From NCBI RefSeq assembly GCF_008831285.2, contig NC_045142.1, forward strand, positions 20,277,354 to 20,341,353: a DNA stretch of 64,000 bases, read 5' to 3'. Made by a program: the position numbers and the translations under genes. This document shows, one piece after another, positions 49,441 to 62,652 of the stretch; positions within the stretch are counted from its first letter, which is position 1; each line of letters opens with the position of its first letter. A model generated the notes under the pieces. That model worked only from the letters and a program-made list of their open reading frames with translations. It did not search any database and was not told the origin of the DNA. Source of the stretch: Nymphaea colorata. Taxonomy: Eukaryota > Streptophyta > Magnoliopsida > Nymphaeales > Nymphaeaceae.

Positions 49441-51440
49441 TTTTTTTTTTTGTAAAGAAGTGTATATTTTGGAATATTTACTTTTTCATAAACCCTTTTT
49501 TTCCTTTTAAAAGTCCTTTTTTTTTTACTTAGACATGTTATTTTGGTTATTAAGCACCCTTATGCATAATTTTTCATGCATAAGACCATATAAGACACTA
49601 ATTTTAGATCCGACTTTCCATAATGCCCATGCCCATGTGAGTAGAGTCAAATGTCCTTCAACTGGAATACATAGTGCTTCCAAGATCCATCCTTCCACTA
49701 GTATAGCACATTGCTCTCGATCTGACCAGGTCGACTGGAAACTGAAAGCATGTCATCGTCGTTTAGAAAAGTCATTCCTGGGATTCAAAGAAAAGTCGGC
49801 TGATTTTTTCTCCTTTAACTGGCCCTTGCATCCAATTAAGACGAACCAATACAATTAATTTCTGGTAAATAAAACTTACAAGTACAACATATGTTCATAT
49901 ATATATATATATATAAGAATTGAAAGCAGCTATTTTTTTGTTTTGTGTGGATAAAAACCATCACAGTGCATTTGGATTGACCAGTTGTTTGAGCATGGTC
50001 TTTTGAAAGCAGTTTTTAATTATACAAAATAACAAAATAACCACTCTACTACAGAAGTAGCTGCCTGAAATTTATGAAGTTATTAACATGAACACAACTA
50101 AAGTTTGTGTGGCACCAGCCATCATGTAGCTCCACCATGGCACTTACCATCACACAAGATGATTCAGTTGAATTTGAATGAACCTGCAATTGTGGGTGAC
50201 CTTATACAGAATAGGCTCTGTCACTAGGGAAGATCTCTATATTTTAATTTTAGTTGGTTGTGTCTTAACGCAAAATACAAGGTCGGCCGAATGCTGTTGG
50301 GCCCTAAGCACTTTATTAATTTGTCAGTCATTTGACCCAAATAATGCCAATGTTTAATTGATACCATATTTTTTTCGTGTAAGATTTAGAAAAAGAATTA
50401 TATCAATTAATTATCAAACATTTGATGACTTTGTCATCTAGCTACCTCTAGCTTTGATAGTCATAGCACCAACTTCATCCACATTTTCTTTTCCCCGGCC
50501 CTGCAAATTAATCATCGTCAAAATCATTTTCATAAAATTAGATCAAACTGATAGATATAAATTTCAAAAAAATAACAAAGTATATTATTTTGCAAACATG
50601 TACGAAGGTTATTATAATGTACTGCTGAAGTTAAAAAAAAAACAAAAGCATTATCAATAGAATATTGATAAAAAAACATATAAAGACAAAGAAAATAGTG
50701 TGTGGGCACCCCGATCATCAGGAAGGGGATGTTCAAGTAATATTGACAAAGTTACTCTTTGATGTAGATTCATTACTTATTCTTTCTACTAAAAGGGATG
50801 GCAGCCTAACTCCCAGCAGAGTTTGCATCGAAAGTGACAAAGAAAATTGTGGTGGTGTACTTATGTCCAGATGGTTTGAGAGATTGATTCGATCCTCCTT
50901 TGTACTTTAAGTTGTGTTTGATAGTTCGATGTAGCATTAAAAGGTATGCCTTAAAAGATCCTCAGCTTAAACAAACTAAAGATTTATGTAGCATGGATCT
51001 TAAATCCACGTATATTAAAAATGATAGATTTAAGGTCGGATGGGGGGGAGTTTCGACCTGATCTGGTCCCTGGTGAAACAAATACAACCACAACAATAAA
51101 GACAAGCTATTGGCAACGCCTTTTGTCGTTGCAAATAAATTTATTGCCAACTCTCAAAAGTCCAATACTCATCCTTGCCCTTTGCAGTGTTGCCAAAAAA
51201 GTTTCGCTAGCCTCAGATCACCTGCTGCCATTTTAGAAGTGCACGGACTGGTCGTTCCCAGCTTTTATCCAATGACGTCCCCGTGTTGAGAAAACTTGAC
51301 AAATCAATGTAAATTTGAAAATTTACATGGATAACAACAGATTCAGATTAGACATCTCTATCAAGTCTGAATTAAGAATGCATTTATAAAAGAAAGAATT
51401 GTTAAAATTTACTTGTTTCCACCATTTCTCCCGTTCTACT
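49441..51440. other. Region downstream of the exon chain
   Basis: Contains scraps of the common duplicated blocks (49,880-50,060 and 50,160-50,460 resemble parts of 24,000-24,400 and 57,880-58,600) and an AT array at about 49,896-49,915. Positions 50,700-51,240 are not duplicated elsewhere in the window; they could be 3' untranslated or flanking sequence of the gene ending at 51,441. No coding domain is recognised. Confidence 0.4.
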
Positions 51441-52654
51441 TCAAACTTCCCAGCCATGAAAAAATGATGTATTTGATGTAATCCAAGCATGGGTTTCCTT
51501 CAACAATATTGGGCGGGCAGTAAGCTTCCTGATTTCCACATCAACTTCTGCCTACAAGATCAAAGAATAGATCAGTTTTCAGCACAAAGAAACTAACCAG
51601 CCTCAATCGATAGGACAAGCTTCTACAAGAGAAAGAAACTAATCTAGCATGCACCTTAGAAAGGACAAGCTTCTGTGAATCAATCATGCCCATCGAGTAT
51701 AGTTCTTGATTAACTCTCCTTTCCTTGCTGACATCCACATCTGCAGTGCCTGATAGGACCATAACTAGTTCTGATCTGATGAGATGACTCAGATGTTCTC
51801 TAGAAGAGAAATTCACTCATGATCAACTTAGTCAAAACCAGCTTCATGCCATCAAGGGACAAAATGCAAGTTCCTACTAAAATTGACTTGATACTGATGA
51901 AACTACAAAGAAAAGGAGGAAATTCGAAAATTCAAACTGTTACAGTCTTAAGGTATTAGAAGCAAAGTAGTTTACAAATCAAATCATGAGAATATATATT
52001 GTTACATTAAAGAGAGGCAGCTCTTTGCAAATGCACCATGTCTCAAACAGCAACTATGTGTTTCAACAACTATACTAAGTAGTAAGTAGATTACACCTGT
52101 GACATGTAACTTGTTTCCAATAGCTATAGGTGTGCCATCAGTCTTAAGAATTATATTTATAATTTCACCAATACATTCTACTTGTTGAGTGCATTGCCCA
52201 CCTGTAACAACATTCTAGAAATAAAATCAGCATTAACCCAATAGAAGATATACCAAGATAAGATCGAGAGAAAGGATTAAGTAGACCAAGTAAGGTTACT
52301 AAAAATAGCAAGAAGGCAATAGACAGTATAAAGGCTATAAGCCCAAAAGATCTTGGACGCTCCATGAGCAGCAATTAGGGCACAGACATCAGAAAAGAGG
52401 AATTCTTACATCCATACCAGTGCTACATAGTAATGAGACTGAATAATCATCTTACCCATGTGTTGCAGGAGGAAGGCCTTGAAGTTCTTCAGTATAAGAT
52501 GGCATATAAAAAAGTACAAAGTCATAAAATTCTTAATAAATAAGTAGATTGTATTAATTTCCAAATAAATATATTCATGCATACAAAGTATGTGTAATGG
52601 ATCAAAGAAAGTAGGTCTTACAAAAGCTTTGAATGCTGGATGATGTGCAGCCAT
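51441..52654 (-). CDS. 3' part of an unidentified multi-exon gene
   Basis: Function unknown. On the minus strand an exon chain fits splice signals and phase: 52,622-52,654 (MAAHHPAFKAF, donor GTAAGA); 52,456-52,486 (NFKAFLLQHMG, donor GTAAGA); 52,097-52,201 (begins GQCTQQVECIGEII, acceptor TTACAG, donor GTGTAA); 51,655-51,797 (EHLSHLIRSELVMV to QKLVLSK, donor GTGCAT); 51,441-51,551 (acceptor TTGTAG, AEVDVEIRKLTARP to a stop after FFHGWEV). The last three join in one frame without stops. Composition is that of a soluble, charged protein; no motif was recognised. The two first exons are weaker and upstream exons were not found, so it may be partial or a decayed copy. It lies only in the right-specific block, downstream of protease relic P3 on the same strand. 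Confidence 0.6.
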
Positions 52655-53735
52655 CTCATATACGCAATTTGCAAACCATATCCAAAACTTATACTAAAAA
52701 AATTAGTACAATTATCATACAAAAATATTGGCCATCATGGAAAAAACGAGAGAGAGAATAGACCAAATATCAGATTTGAAACCATATTGAATGGCTGAAT
52801 ATAGATCGTTAGAGAGAGTTATAAGATTACATAGGTTAGCCACAATCTACTGCACCCATTTTCAAAGACCCAGACGAATTAATCAACAAAAGAATATCCA
52901 AAACAAAACGAGCAGAAGCTATGGTAAAAATGCATGCTTGAAATGTAGAATGCTTTGCTTGAAATGTAGAATGCTTTGTAGCTGCACCTACTAAAAACAC
53001 TTGATATTCTCTTTGACTTAGCAATTACTTGCAAGACACACTATTAGAAAGGTGACTCTTAAAAGATGGTAGAGACATTATGGAGGATGACCACCATAGC
53101 ATATGCAAGATAGCATGTGTATAAAAATATAAATAAACATGCATTAAAAGATAGATATAAATATGTAGATAAAAGCTATATGTAATACATAAATAAATAG
53201 AGGACTAATGTAAATGTGTATGACATTATCACTTCAAATAATGTGTCACCTTTGAGTCTTTGATAACTCTGAAGAAACCAAATGTAAAATTAAGACTTGT
53301 GTGTAAAAAAAGTGTAGCACTGCCCTTTCAAGATGTATCCGCACTGCCCTTTCAAGATAATCTAAGATGTCCTCTATTGTTCCTTGCAACACCACCTTTG
53401 AAATCAAATAAAATAAAACATCAACCTCGTATTTGAAAAGAATTAACATGCCATCATTATAAGACTTGTCAGTTTCACACAGAAAAAAACCTCAAAACGA
53501 TTAAATGTTGTCAGACTAAGAGAAAAGATAATGAAAGATATACAAAATGTGTCACTTCTAAGATTCTTACTTTTAGATTCACAAGGGGGGGAGGGAGAGA
53601 GTTGAACGTGCAATAACCAGAAACACACAATTATGACCAAATAAAACCCTTACTTATAGGTGATAAAAGTCTAGAACTTTTGTTCCTACGATAAAAATTC
53701 ATTTCTATGTGTTGGACTTTCTTCATGGCTGGACC
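52655..53735. other. Interval between exon chain and P3
   Basis: AT-rich with short direct repeats: aaatgtagaatgctttg twice at about 52,940-52,978, and actgccctttcaagat twice at about 53,320-53,356. The minus strand at about 53,330-53,395 has an acceptor-like TTTCAAAG before a frame reading VVLQGTIEDILDYLERA, a possible further exon of the unidentified gene, but its phase could not be tied to the chain. Confidence 0.4.
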
Positions 53736-54793
53736 TTAGCCCTGTGTACATTCAGTTGGTGCAAAAGAAAGCAGCCTGTTGCCCAGATCATACATGACAT
53801 GCATGTTCTGCTGCGCAATATTCCCAAAGATGGGCATCTCTCCATCTTTAATGGCTAAGCAGGCGATCCCACTTGTAAACATTCCAAATATATTTGAAGG
53901 TGGCAACTTCCAGTCTGCATTAGCGAAATGAAAGGTCATTTCTGGCAACCCTTCATATGGATCAGCATTGTTCTCTACATGGTAACACAGAAAATGTTGC
54001 TCAGGAGGATAGAAGCATTCACGGTTTATGACATTAGCCACTGCATTTGCCACTTGACCATACACATCTTTGGCAAGAAAAGTCAGGCTGGTACCCGAGT
54101 TTATGATGATCGATCTGGCATCTCCCAACAATGCAGTCGTCTGTGCACCACCAAGTTGTATGTTGAGTCTGCTGTTCCCGACACTTATGTCTGTCAGGAT
54201 GAGCACATAAAAGCTGCCTTCACCACCATCTGATGCCATCGGCATCTCTCGAACCTCTTCTGTGCCTGAAAACTTTGTGTCCTCGCCGAATTTGAGTTGT
54301 CCCGTGGAATTGTTTTCATTGCTATATGGAGGAAGAGAGTAAGCAAATTTGTCATAAATGAATGAGCCAATCTGTTTAACAAGAGAGAGAGGACCACGGC
54401 CAAGGCCAACAAGGCCAGGAACTTTACTCAGGGCAGAATCAGGATTATCTTCACGATGAACACAACCAAGGACAATTCCTTCATGCTTGATGGTGTCGGC
54501 ACCATTGTCAAACAAGAGCGTCTCGGAGGCTAGGACCCCTTCTACTTTGGAATTGTCTCCATAGGAATATCTGAACCAGTAAAGATGGTCTCTGAACCAG
54601 CAAAGATGGTCTCTCGTTGAGCTAGAGTGGATGAAGGGTCATAGAGTGGTGACAGGGATGAGTCTCGATGAATGAGGTCTATAGAGAAGCCGAGAGGTTT
54701 GGAAGCGAAGATTGTCGTAGGGTTAGGCAGTATTGCAAGTAGGAGCAGCTGCAGGAGGAGGCTTAATGCTAAGGCGGAGAAGAACGCTGCCAT
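53736..54793 (-). pseudogene. Nepenthesin-like aspartic protease relic P3 (A1 family), catalytic Asp residues lost
   Basis: The start at 54,793 opens a clear signal peptide (MAAFFSALALSLLLQLLLLA), then the propeptide mark FSIDLIHRDSSLSPLYDPS. Soon after SSTLAQRE the frame shifts; about 100 family residues, including the first DTGS motif, are missing. The second frame enters at the flap (SYGDNSKVEGVLASETL), then IVLGCVHRED, GLVGLGRGPLSL, and the second catalytic site, which reads IIINSGTSLTFL with Asn where the family has Asp. The C-terminal Cys region, NMHVMYDLGNRLLSFAP and ECTQG follow. A 21-bp unit is doubled at the deletion scar (54,571-54,612). It is best called a pseudogene, though its 259-residue C-terminal frame is intact. 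Confidence 0.85.
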
Positions 54794-55781
54794 GGTGAGG
54801 ACTAAAAGGTTGATGTACTAAGGAGAAATGTGTTGATATTTATAATGGAAGTCAGACTTATGGTGACCGCTTATGAAGGGAAGGATTTGGATTTGAAAAT
54901 TATGCAAAAAAAAAAAAAAGACATGTGGCTGAACTGAGTTACGTATTCCTTTGTGTAACCAGTAACCATCACAATGGAGAAAAGTGGTAGCATCTTCCAA
55001 TGGTTAAGCTTAGGTATAACAATCACAAACATTTGAAGACTTTCAAACACAAAAGGAAGGCCGCAGACACTTTAACGTATTACTTAAGGTGACTGCAATA
55101 ACTGTTGAATACGTTGGAAGAAGAGATTGTCCAGGTGGTGTTTGAAATTTTTTTTAGGCATCAGGGGTGGAGCCAAGGGAGGCTCGCATGGCCCTGCCCC
55201 CACCTCAATTTTTATTTAAAAAAAAATATATGTAAATTTTAGTAAATTTCACTTGTCCTATATAAAATTTTGAAAAATCATATTTTGATCTTAGTCAAAA
55301 TTTAGAATCATTAATTCGGGCCTTCTCATGAATTTTTTTGGCTCTGTCCCTGTAATACATGGTAGTCCCTGCTCCGAAACCTGTCCATTGACCTCCATAA
55401 ACCGAGAACCTTGAAGTGATTGGAAAATGTTTCTCCCACACGATCTCTCTCTATACATATATATATATACAAATGTCTTTCCACCCCACGATATTATGGG
55501 CTCTCATCTGGTGATAGTTCATGGGGCAGAGGTTCATGCAGTGAGGGTTTGCAGGTATGCTATGTCCATTTTGGCCATATCATATGCCTCTTTTATATTT
55601 TTATATATATAGCGAAAAATTAAATGGTGGCTCTGATTATTCAATGTTACTCTACTCATTCATAAGGACTATTTGATTCATTATAATGAATGGATGAGAG
55701 AAAACTAAAGAAAAAAAGTAATGGGTATTTTTGTCATTTAGTATTAGTTTATACTTAAGTGGGTGAATGTGTATATGGCCA

Positions 55782-55783
<2 letters not shown>
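54794..55783. other. Upstream of P3
   Basis: Contains an A run at 54,907-54,919 and a block around ggtggagccaagggaggctc (about 55,165), a motif also seen inside module S. Short frames at 55,420-55,620 show no domain. No promoter was assigned. Confidence 0.4.

Positions 55784-55839
<56 letters not shown>
55784..55839. repeat. (AT)n array at the edge of the outer right block
   Basis: About 56 bp of AT dinucleotides immediately before the sequence that resembles 48,803 onward. Confidence 0.9.
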
Positions 55840-55842
<3 letters not shown>

Positions 55843-55854
55843 GAGCAATTGGCT

Positions 55855-58043
55855 GGCGTTACATGGCTACTAACAATATTTTACGTTATCAAAGTCTTGC
55901 ATTGAGTGACGTTTATCCACTCTCAAGACTGTAAAAGGTTTCATGTTTGAGTTGAAGTTGGACTTGCATTTCATTCTTAAATCAAAATTCCAAACCATCA
56001 AACGCCCCCTAAAACAGCGGTCGACCGTTTATTTGTTCGTGGCCATTCTCTCGGGCCAGGCTATCTATAATAGTGTGTAGTCATCTTTTGACATCATTCT
56101 CCTTCTCTTTTTTGCTTTATATATTATTGTTTGTGTGCTGTTCTTTATAATTTTGGGGATTTCTTTTCATCTATTTTATAATATATTTTTTCATTTTATC
56201 TGTGAAAATTGGTTTGAATACCAGCTTGTTCGCCTGAATAATGAAATAACAATCGGCAAAGTTTAATATTTTATAAATAAACTTGTGCCGACCCCTTTCC
56301 TAAAAAATAACGTAACATATGTAGACTCTAACTTTAGATGATCAGGAGGTCACCCCACAATCTTAGTGAAAGCCAGAAGCTCCCTCTTTCCCCTTACCCT
56401 CAAACCCACGGCCGCATCGATGCCTGTGAGTGGGGCCAAATGAACATCAACTAGTATAGTGCTTCCACTCCAGTTGCAGTATAGAAATGTAGCACCAGCA
56501 TCACTCGCGCTCGGTTAGACTTCTGCTAAGCATCCCCCTTTCCATCTACCTACTTAGGGTTGTTCTTATTTTGAAAATTTTATGAGTGTCCCTGCTGTCA
56601 AACGACTGTTTAACAATATTGGAGCCACATTGCGGATATTGTAAGCAATTTCCCTTACCAGTACTGATACTAGTTTTTAAAACTTTTTATATACCTTAAA
56701 GTTGAAAATTAAACTAATACTGCCCCCTAGCCAGAAATTTTTGGATTTGCCACTACCCATTTAGGGTTCTATTTTTCTTCAGCTTGTTCTCTCGCTGAAA
56801 ACCATTTTGGTGATTTTTGGACTCTAATTAGTTTGAAGGCATGAAGCATAGACTCTCCATCCAACATGCACCAAACTCCGTAAGTTAGTGATGTACTCCA
56901 TATTTTGGTGATTGATTATAACTTGCTTAGATTATCTTCCAATCGAGTTGAGGAGTTATCATGTTCTAAGTTTAAAATATATAGTTTCCCAGTACCTAAA
57001 ACAAATTCTTGTATAATAATGTAATTGCACTGCATGAACTTCCGGCAGCGGCTGCTTGTGACGTCAAATAGTTTTTTTTTTTTGCACTCAGAGACTGTCG
57101 TGGGAGATCCTCGTTCTATTCATCAGACATCAAATAGGTAATTAAACATACAAATACAGTAATTAATCCACTGTCTATGTCATAATTTACAGACACCAAG
57201 ATTGGAACACTTTGCCAGGGGGGGACTTATAGTGGCTGGTGATATTAGCTAGTAATGTAACAAGTACTTGCGTCATTTACCAGGGATTGCATGCAACTTT
57301 TTGTGTTTCTGCACCCTTCTCCAAAATCAAGCAATGCTAAGTAACAACGTTTGAATATTCTTGTGTTGAAGAATTCCAGTCACAAATTGATCAAGAATGG
57401 AGACATCTTAACGTATCCCTTAGGTAACCCACAGTAAGCGTTGAACATGCTGTAAGAGGGAAAGTATTGAAGCTAAGTGTTGGTTGCTGTGCACCATTGC
57501 CTATACCAGTCAGTTAAAAATACATTGTGATGATGCTGGACCCAGTTGCTGTCACATCATAGTGCCCACATTTGATGTGATCATGTGCCCTCCAGCCAAA
57601 AAGTCTTGGCTCCGCCACTAAAAAACGGGTTGAGATCACAAGTTGGCGGTTAGCGTGAGCTTATTCGTGTCATGAGAAATCAATTTTCTGATGGGATATT
57701 CATATGATCCATCTATTCCAGAAGGTTGACTGGAAAATAGACGAATGTCATCATACTTTAAACATGTTTAACGATTAAAATGGGTGATTAACAATGGATT
57801 GGCGAGATCATTCCTGAATATTCAAGGGATTCAAATAAAAGTTGGCCTATTTTTTTCTCTTTGAACTGGCTTTTGTGTCCAATTAAGACGAACCTCTATG
57901 GCTGGATGGTTATTTTTTGTTTGGTGTTGATAAAAATCATTGCAAAAGATGCATTTGCAATGATCAATTGCTTGACCATGGTTTTCAACGATGGAATACA
58001 ACTTTTATGGCAGTTTTTAAGAAACAGCTGTGATTCAATACAC

Positions 58044-58075
<32 letters not shown>

Positions 58076-58138
58076 CATATATATAATACATATATATATA
58101 TATATACATATAATATATATATATATAATATATAAATA

Positions 58139-58179
<41 letters not shown>

Positions 58180-60549
58180 CATCTAGCATTGCTTTGTTTG
58201 ATGCTTCTAGTATGCTTTCTATCTGGGAAGATGTCTATAACCTGACCCTACAAGTAATAGACATTATCTATGTCTACAGATGACCTTTGCACAATTATTT
58301 CCGATGCTGAAACAAGTACATTTTTTTTAGGATTTACCATCATAGAAACTGATTCTGTTGAATTTGAATGAACCTGCAATTGTGGGACACCTGATACAGA
58401 ATAGGCTCTAGGGAAATGGAGGTAAGGCTAAGGTTTCGGCCAACTTGTTGAGCGGTGGTATGAAATACCCCTCTTGCTCACCTGATGCTAGGGAAGATCT
58501 CTATAGAGTGTTCTTATTTGTTTAATTGGTTCAGTCTTAACACAAAAATAAGGTTGACTGAATGCTAGTCGGGTTGGCTCATGGTGATCATTTACCAACA
58601 ATTGAGCCTCCACGGCCTTTATGATTGCAGCTGGCCCCTACACATGGCTCCGGGTTTCGGATGTTGATCGGCTTTGACTCGTGGTTGATGTTGAAAGAAC
58701 AAGCCGACCTTGGCAGAACATGATGAAGCACAAAGTCAAGCAGGCGCCAACCTTGACTTCCATGTCAATGAGTGAAGCCATTAAGAGAAAGTTTTATCTG
58801 CAATATTTCGCGCTTGCTGGTCTACATATCAGACCTATGGGCAGCAGAAGCAATCCCACTTAACTGCTTTACTCAATTATCTTTGGCACAGGGTTAGGGG
58901 CAGAGATAAATTCTAGATAAAGGAGACAGGTATAAATTTCTTAATTTTTAAAAATGAGAAAATTTGTTCAAAAATATAAAAATAAAAAGCTTTTAAAATT
59001 TATGTATTACCAATACTTAATGATAGAAAGTTATGTGTCCATCAAAGGAGAGAAGAATATTTTGGTAATTTATTAAAATATTCTCCTTAGTCTTTTTACT
59101 TTTTTCTATTTTCAATTTTGTCTTTATAATTTTTTTTGTTAAAGTGAATTAAAGTTATTTTAATCATTAACCCTATACCTGCCTCTACTCCTGCTAGCTG
59201 CTCTCAACAGGTGTTATGGGACTTATGGTCACATTTTAAAGGCCATACTGATTTTTATGAGTGCCTCACAGATGGGTAGAACCCTTGTGCCTCCTTCCCG
59301 CAAAGAAACTACTTTAAAGAGGCCACCACTAGTCCACATTTTTGAAAAATATGTTTGTTGGCAAAAATCATCATCCAAATGCTTTGATGATGCTAGAATG
59401 GAAAGGGAAAGGAGAAAAGTGAGAAAGGATGGACAAAGAAAGAAAAAACATTCGTTTCTAGGTCTTGCTTTTGTTTACAATTTCAAAAGTGGACCAAAAG
59501 GCATTGGATTTTCTTTACCATAGACCTTCCCTTAAAAGGATAAGGAAGCCTGGAATAACAACATATCTATTGAATCCGGACATGGTAGTACTCATTTTGA
59601 AATATTAGTGCCAAAGTCACTCAATGGGTAAGTAATGAATCCTTAACCTAAATCCATTTTACCAAAAGTTTCTACCATATCAATCTACCCTTTTGTACAA
59701 ACCAATAATTTCAAAAATGAGCCATCTATGAGGCCAATTGTATTTTTGTGTCTTTTTTCTTTGGGCTTAACAGGTTGGCGCATTGTTTAATCCATGTTTC
59801 ATTTCCTATAAAACTACTATTTCCTATAAAATTACTTGGGGGCACCCATAAGCTCATCTCTCTCTCCCACTTGCCAGTGTGGACTACTATTTAAAATAAG
59901 AGTAAAACATGTAATACCCATCTCTTTCTCTGTCCCTCTCTCTCTCTATCTCTATACATGCAAGAGAACTCAAATGGCATGGAGCTGTTTCTTTGTTTCT
60001 TTCTTCCACCACATTTTCACTTTCGGTGGTAGACAAGTCAAAAAAGAGAGGAACCACCCTGTTGAATAGGAACGTTAGTTTACTTGATATGACAGTTCTA
60101 TCATCGTGATATTACAGTTCCAGACTTGGTGGCAGAGACGCAGACGTGGAGGTGGAATAAAAAGGCTCGAATCAAAATACTATGTGAAGTGGAAGATTGT
60201 GTTCCCATGGCAATATGGTGGCTATGGAAGAACATGCACTATGAATACCATGAGGCAATTGACCATCTTTTTATTATGATTCAACAAGTGCTAAATATGA
60301 CTCTTCAAGCAGAAGAACGAGTTTCCACAACTTTTGGTCCTTTTTTATGTAGGAAGTCTCTCACATATATCTTCGACTTCAACACAGATCAGCATCACCA
60401 CAAAAGCATATAGAAGACTGATATGCTAATGAAACCACATCTGAAAGATGCCTTGGTTTGACCGACCAACTTCCCCTTCCCTATTTTAATGCGTTTCACA
60501 GTACCTACACCATGGTCCTTATAAAAGAGATAGCAATGTCATTGAAAAT

Positions 60550-60588
<39 letters not shown>

Positions 60589-60990
60589 TACTTCGGTCAC
60601 AAACAAAAACCAACAGACCTCTTATATTTGTGTTAAAATGTGTTTTGAACAAAATGTGGATCTCCTAATTTGTTCATTATAAACACTAATTTAATCTAAA
60701 TAATGTTCAAGTTCAAATTACTTTCATAAAAAGAAGTGTTTTTTTCTACTATTAAAATTTTAATGTTATAGAGCCATTTATTTTTTAATTATTATGGTAT
60801 ATTAATAAAATAAAAAATAACTAACTTAATGTATGTTTTATCACCAAATATATTTGAAGATACTGCTAAATTACGAAAAAAAAATTAATAGGCCTGGCTT
60901 CCGTCCCTTACCTAAGTGGTATGTTTTTTTATCATCTTATATGTATAAATATATATATTCACAGGCACACACAGGAGAGAGAGAGAGAGA
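55855..60990. repeat. Outer right block (T, S, N, M order)
   Basis: Reverse partner of 668-3,837 and, from about 57,100, direct partner of 22,971-26,880. It holds module T (56,135-56,225), S (56,440-57,750), a complex AT array (58,064-58,177), the 58,583-58,862 segment, N (59,840-60,080), a CA/AT array (60,550-60,590) and partial M. Homology to 1-668 and 26,880-27,560 stops abruptly at the GA run ending at about 60,990. No gene. Confidence 0.75.
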
Positions 60991-61849
60991 TTGAATGCAG
61001 TGTGGAACCTTCAACAATATATATTTATTTGGGTAACAGTGAAAATGAATCCATTCTATGGACCATTCGTTTCTAATAAATGTTTATGACAATCAGAATC
61101 AGAACCGAAAGCCAAACGAAACAACCTGCAGGCTGTCGGTAAGATAAATCAGTATACTATATTTAAAAAAAAGTGAAAAATGGAATAGAAAAAACTTAAA
61201 ACTATTTAAAGATAATTAAATAACAACACGGGGCAACAGCCACTGAATAAAACAGGTTTGCCAAACAATTCAAATTGACTTAAATTAATTCAGGCCAACT
61301 TTTATAAACACTGTTCTCAAATGCATGACATTTTAGTGGACCTCTTGCTTGTGGAGAAAACCTTCTTTGTTACGGGTGAGCGGGAGTAAACCTGCCCCCG
61401 CATGCATGAGGGGCAGAAGATCTACTCATCCCCTTTACCCCAGGGTCTAGAGAAACATCAAAACCAGGTGAATTTACGGTCACTCCCTTCGTTTAGGAGT
61501 AGCTCCTGCCAACCTTTATGGTTCATGAGAATAATGCTCATGGTATTGGAACTGACTACCTGACTCTCACCAAACTCTTAACTCGACCAGTTATGCTACT
61601 CTTCTCGAAGTAACCTGATCTATTTGTTTGACCTTATGAAAAAGAGTACATATAAGACTATTGAAGCTTACAACTTTCTGGAGGTAAAGTCTTTTGTGTA
61701 ACCTGCGCTGAGACTTTTAAATTCTCTTAGATGGAACTTGTTAAGAATAATATTCTGCTTTTCTTAAAAAAATATATAAAAGCACCATATTCTTATTTCA
61801 AGAAACGTAACTGAATTTCAATTAACAAAAAATTAATCTTCTAATGAAT
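60991..61849. other. Unique stretch, nothing recognised
   Basis: Not duplicated elsewhere in the window. It replaces the 26,880-28,690 part of the spacer block between the two directly repeated pieces. It contains tgcccccgcatgcatgaggg (about 61,395), but no domain, terminal repeats or RNA gene were recognised. Confidence 0.4.
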
Positions 61850-62620
61850 TAAATGCTGAGCAGGTACTATATATTCCGAATTTTAGATACACTTGCACTC
61901 GTTTAATATTCTTCAGTAATCCCAAAATCTGTTCCAAACATGTGTCAGCAACTTGAAAATATGTCGTTCCCATACATGTGTCAGGGACTCAAGAATATGT
62001 CGCTGTGTACTAAATCTGTTCCAAACATGTGTAAGGGACTCGAAAATATGTCGCTACCCAGTACACTGTGCAAGCTACAACAACCATCATTGTTGATGGA
62101 GGGTTAGCATTGTTAGTTGCAAAGTTAAAAGACATTGTGAAGTTAAGCGACTTATATAACCGTCACAGAACACATTGTGTTATGGGACCAAAAATTCCAT
62201 CGTCAAAGTTACAATAAGGTGTAGGCACATTCCATGGCCATTATGCTAACTTAAAGCAACTAATGTCGCAACAACACAACTAAGACACGATGGCCATTTT
62301 CATCGGTAATCGTTTGGGCAACGGGACTTGTGTTGGTGGAGTTTTGACCGTGCGATTACTTATTAGCGACAGAATTACCAGTATTAGCGACTGTCAAGTT
62401 AAAGCCATAGTTAATGTTCATACTGTGCAGACATATCTAAGTTAAGCTTTAAACTTAAACGGGGGGGGGGGAAACATCTTTAAAACAAGATACATATATT
62501 TATTCAACATGAAAAAATACACCAACAACCACATGACAATCAGGACATAAAACATAAGCAGCGTCCAATGCTGCCAATTATAGACTAGTACAGAGAACCA
62601 CGTAGATCATCACAAAAGAA
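61850..62620. repeat. 51-bp tandem repeats and TTAGCGAC-type element, copy 2
   Basis: Direct copy of 28,691-29,480. The second 51-bp unit is shortened by about 18 bp relative to copy 1, and a run of G (about 62,461-62,470) replaces mixed sequence. An AT array follows at 62,620-62,646. Confidence 0.6.
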
Positions 62621-62652
62621 ATATATATATATATATATATATATATACACCT

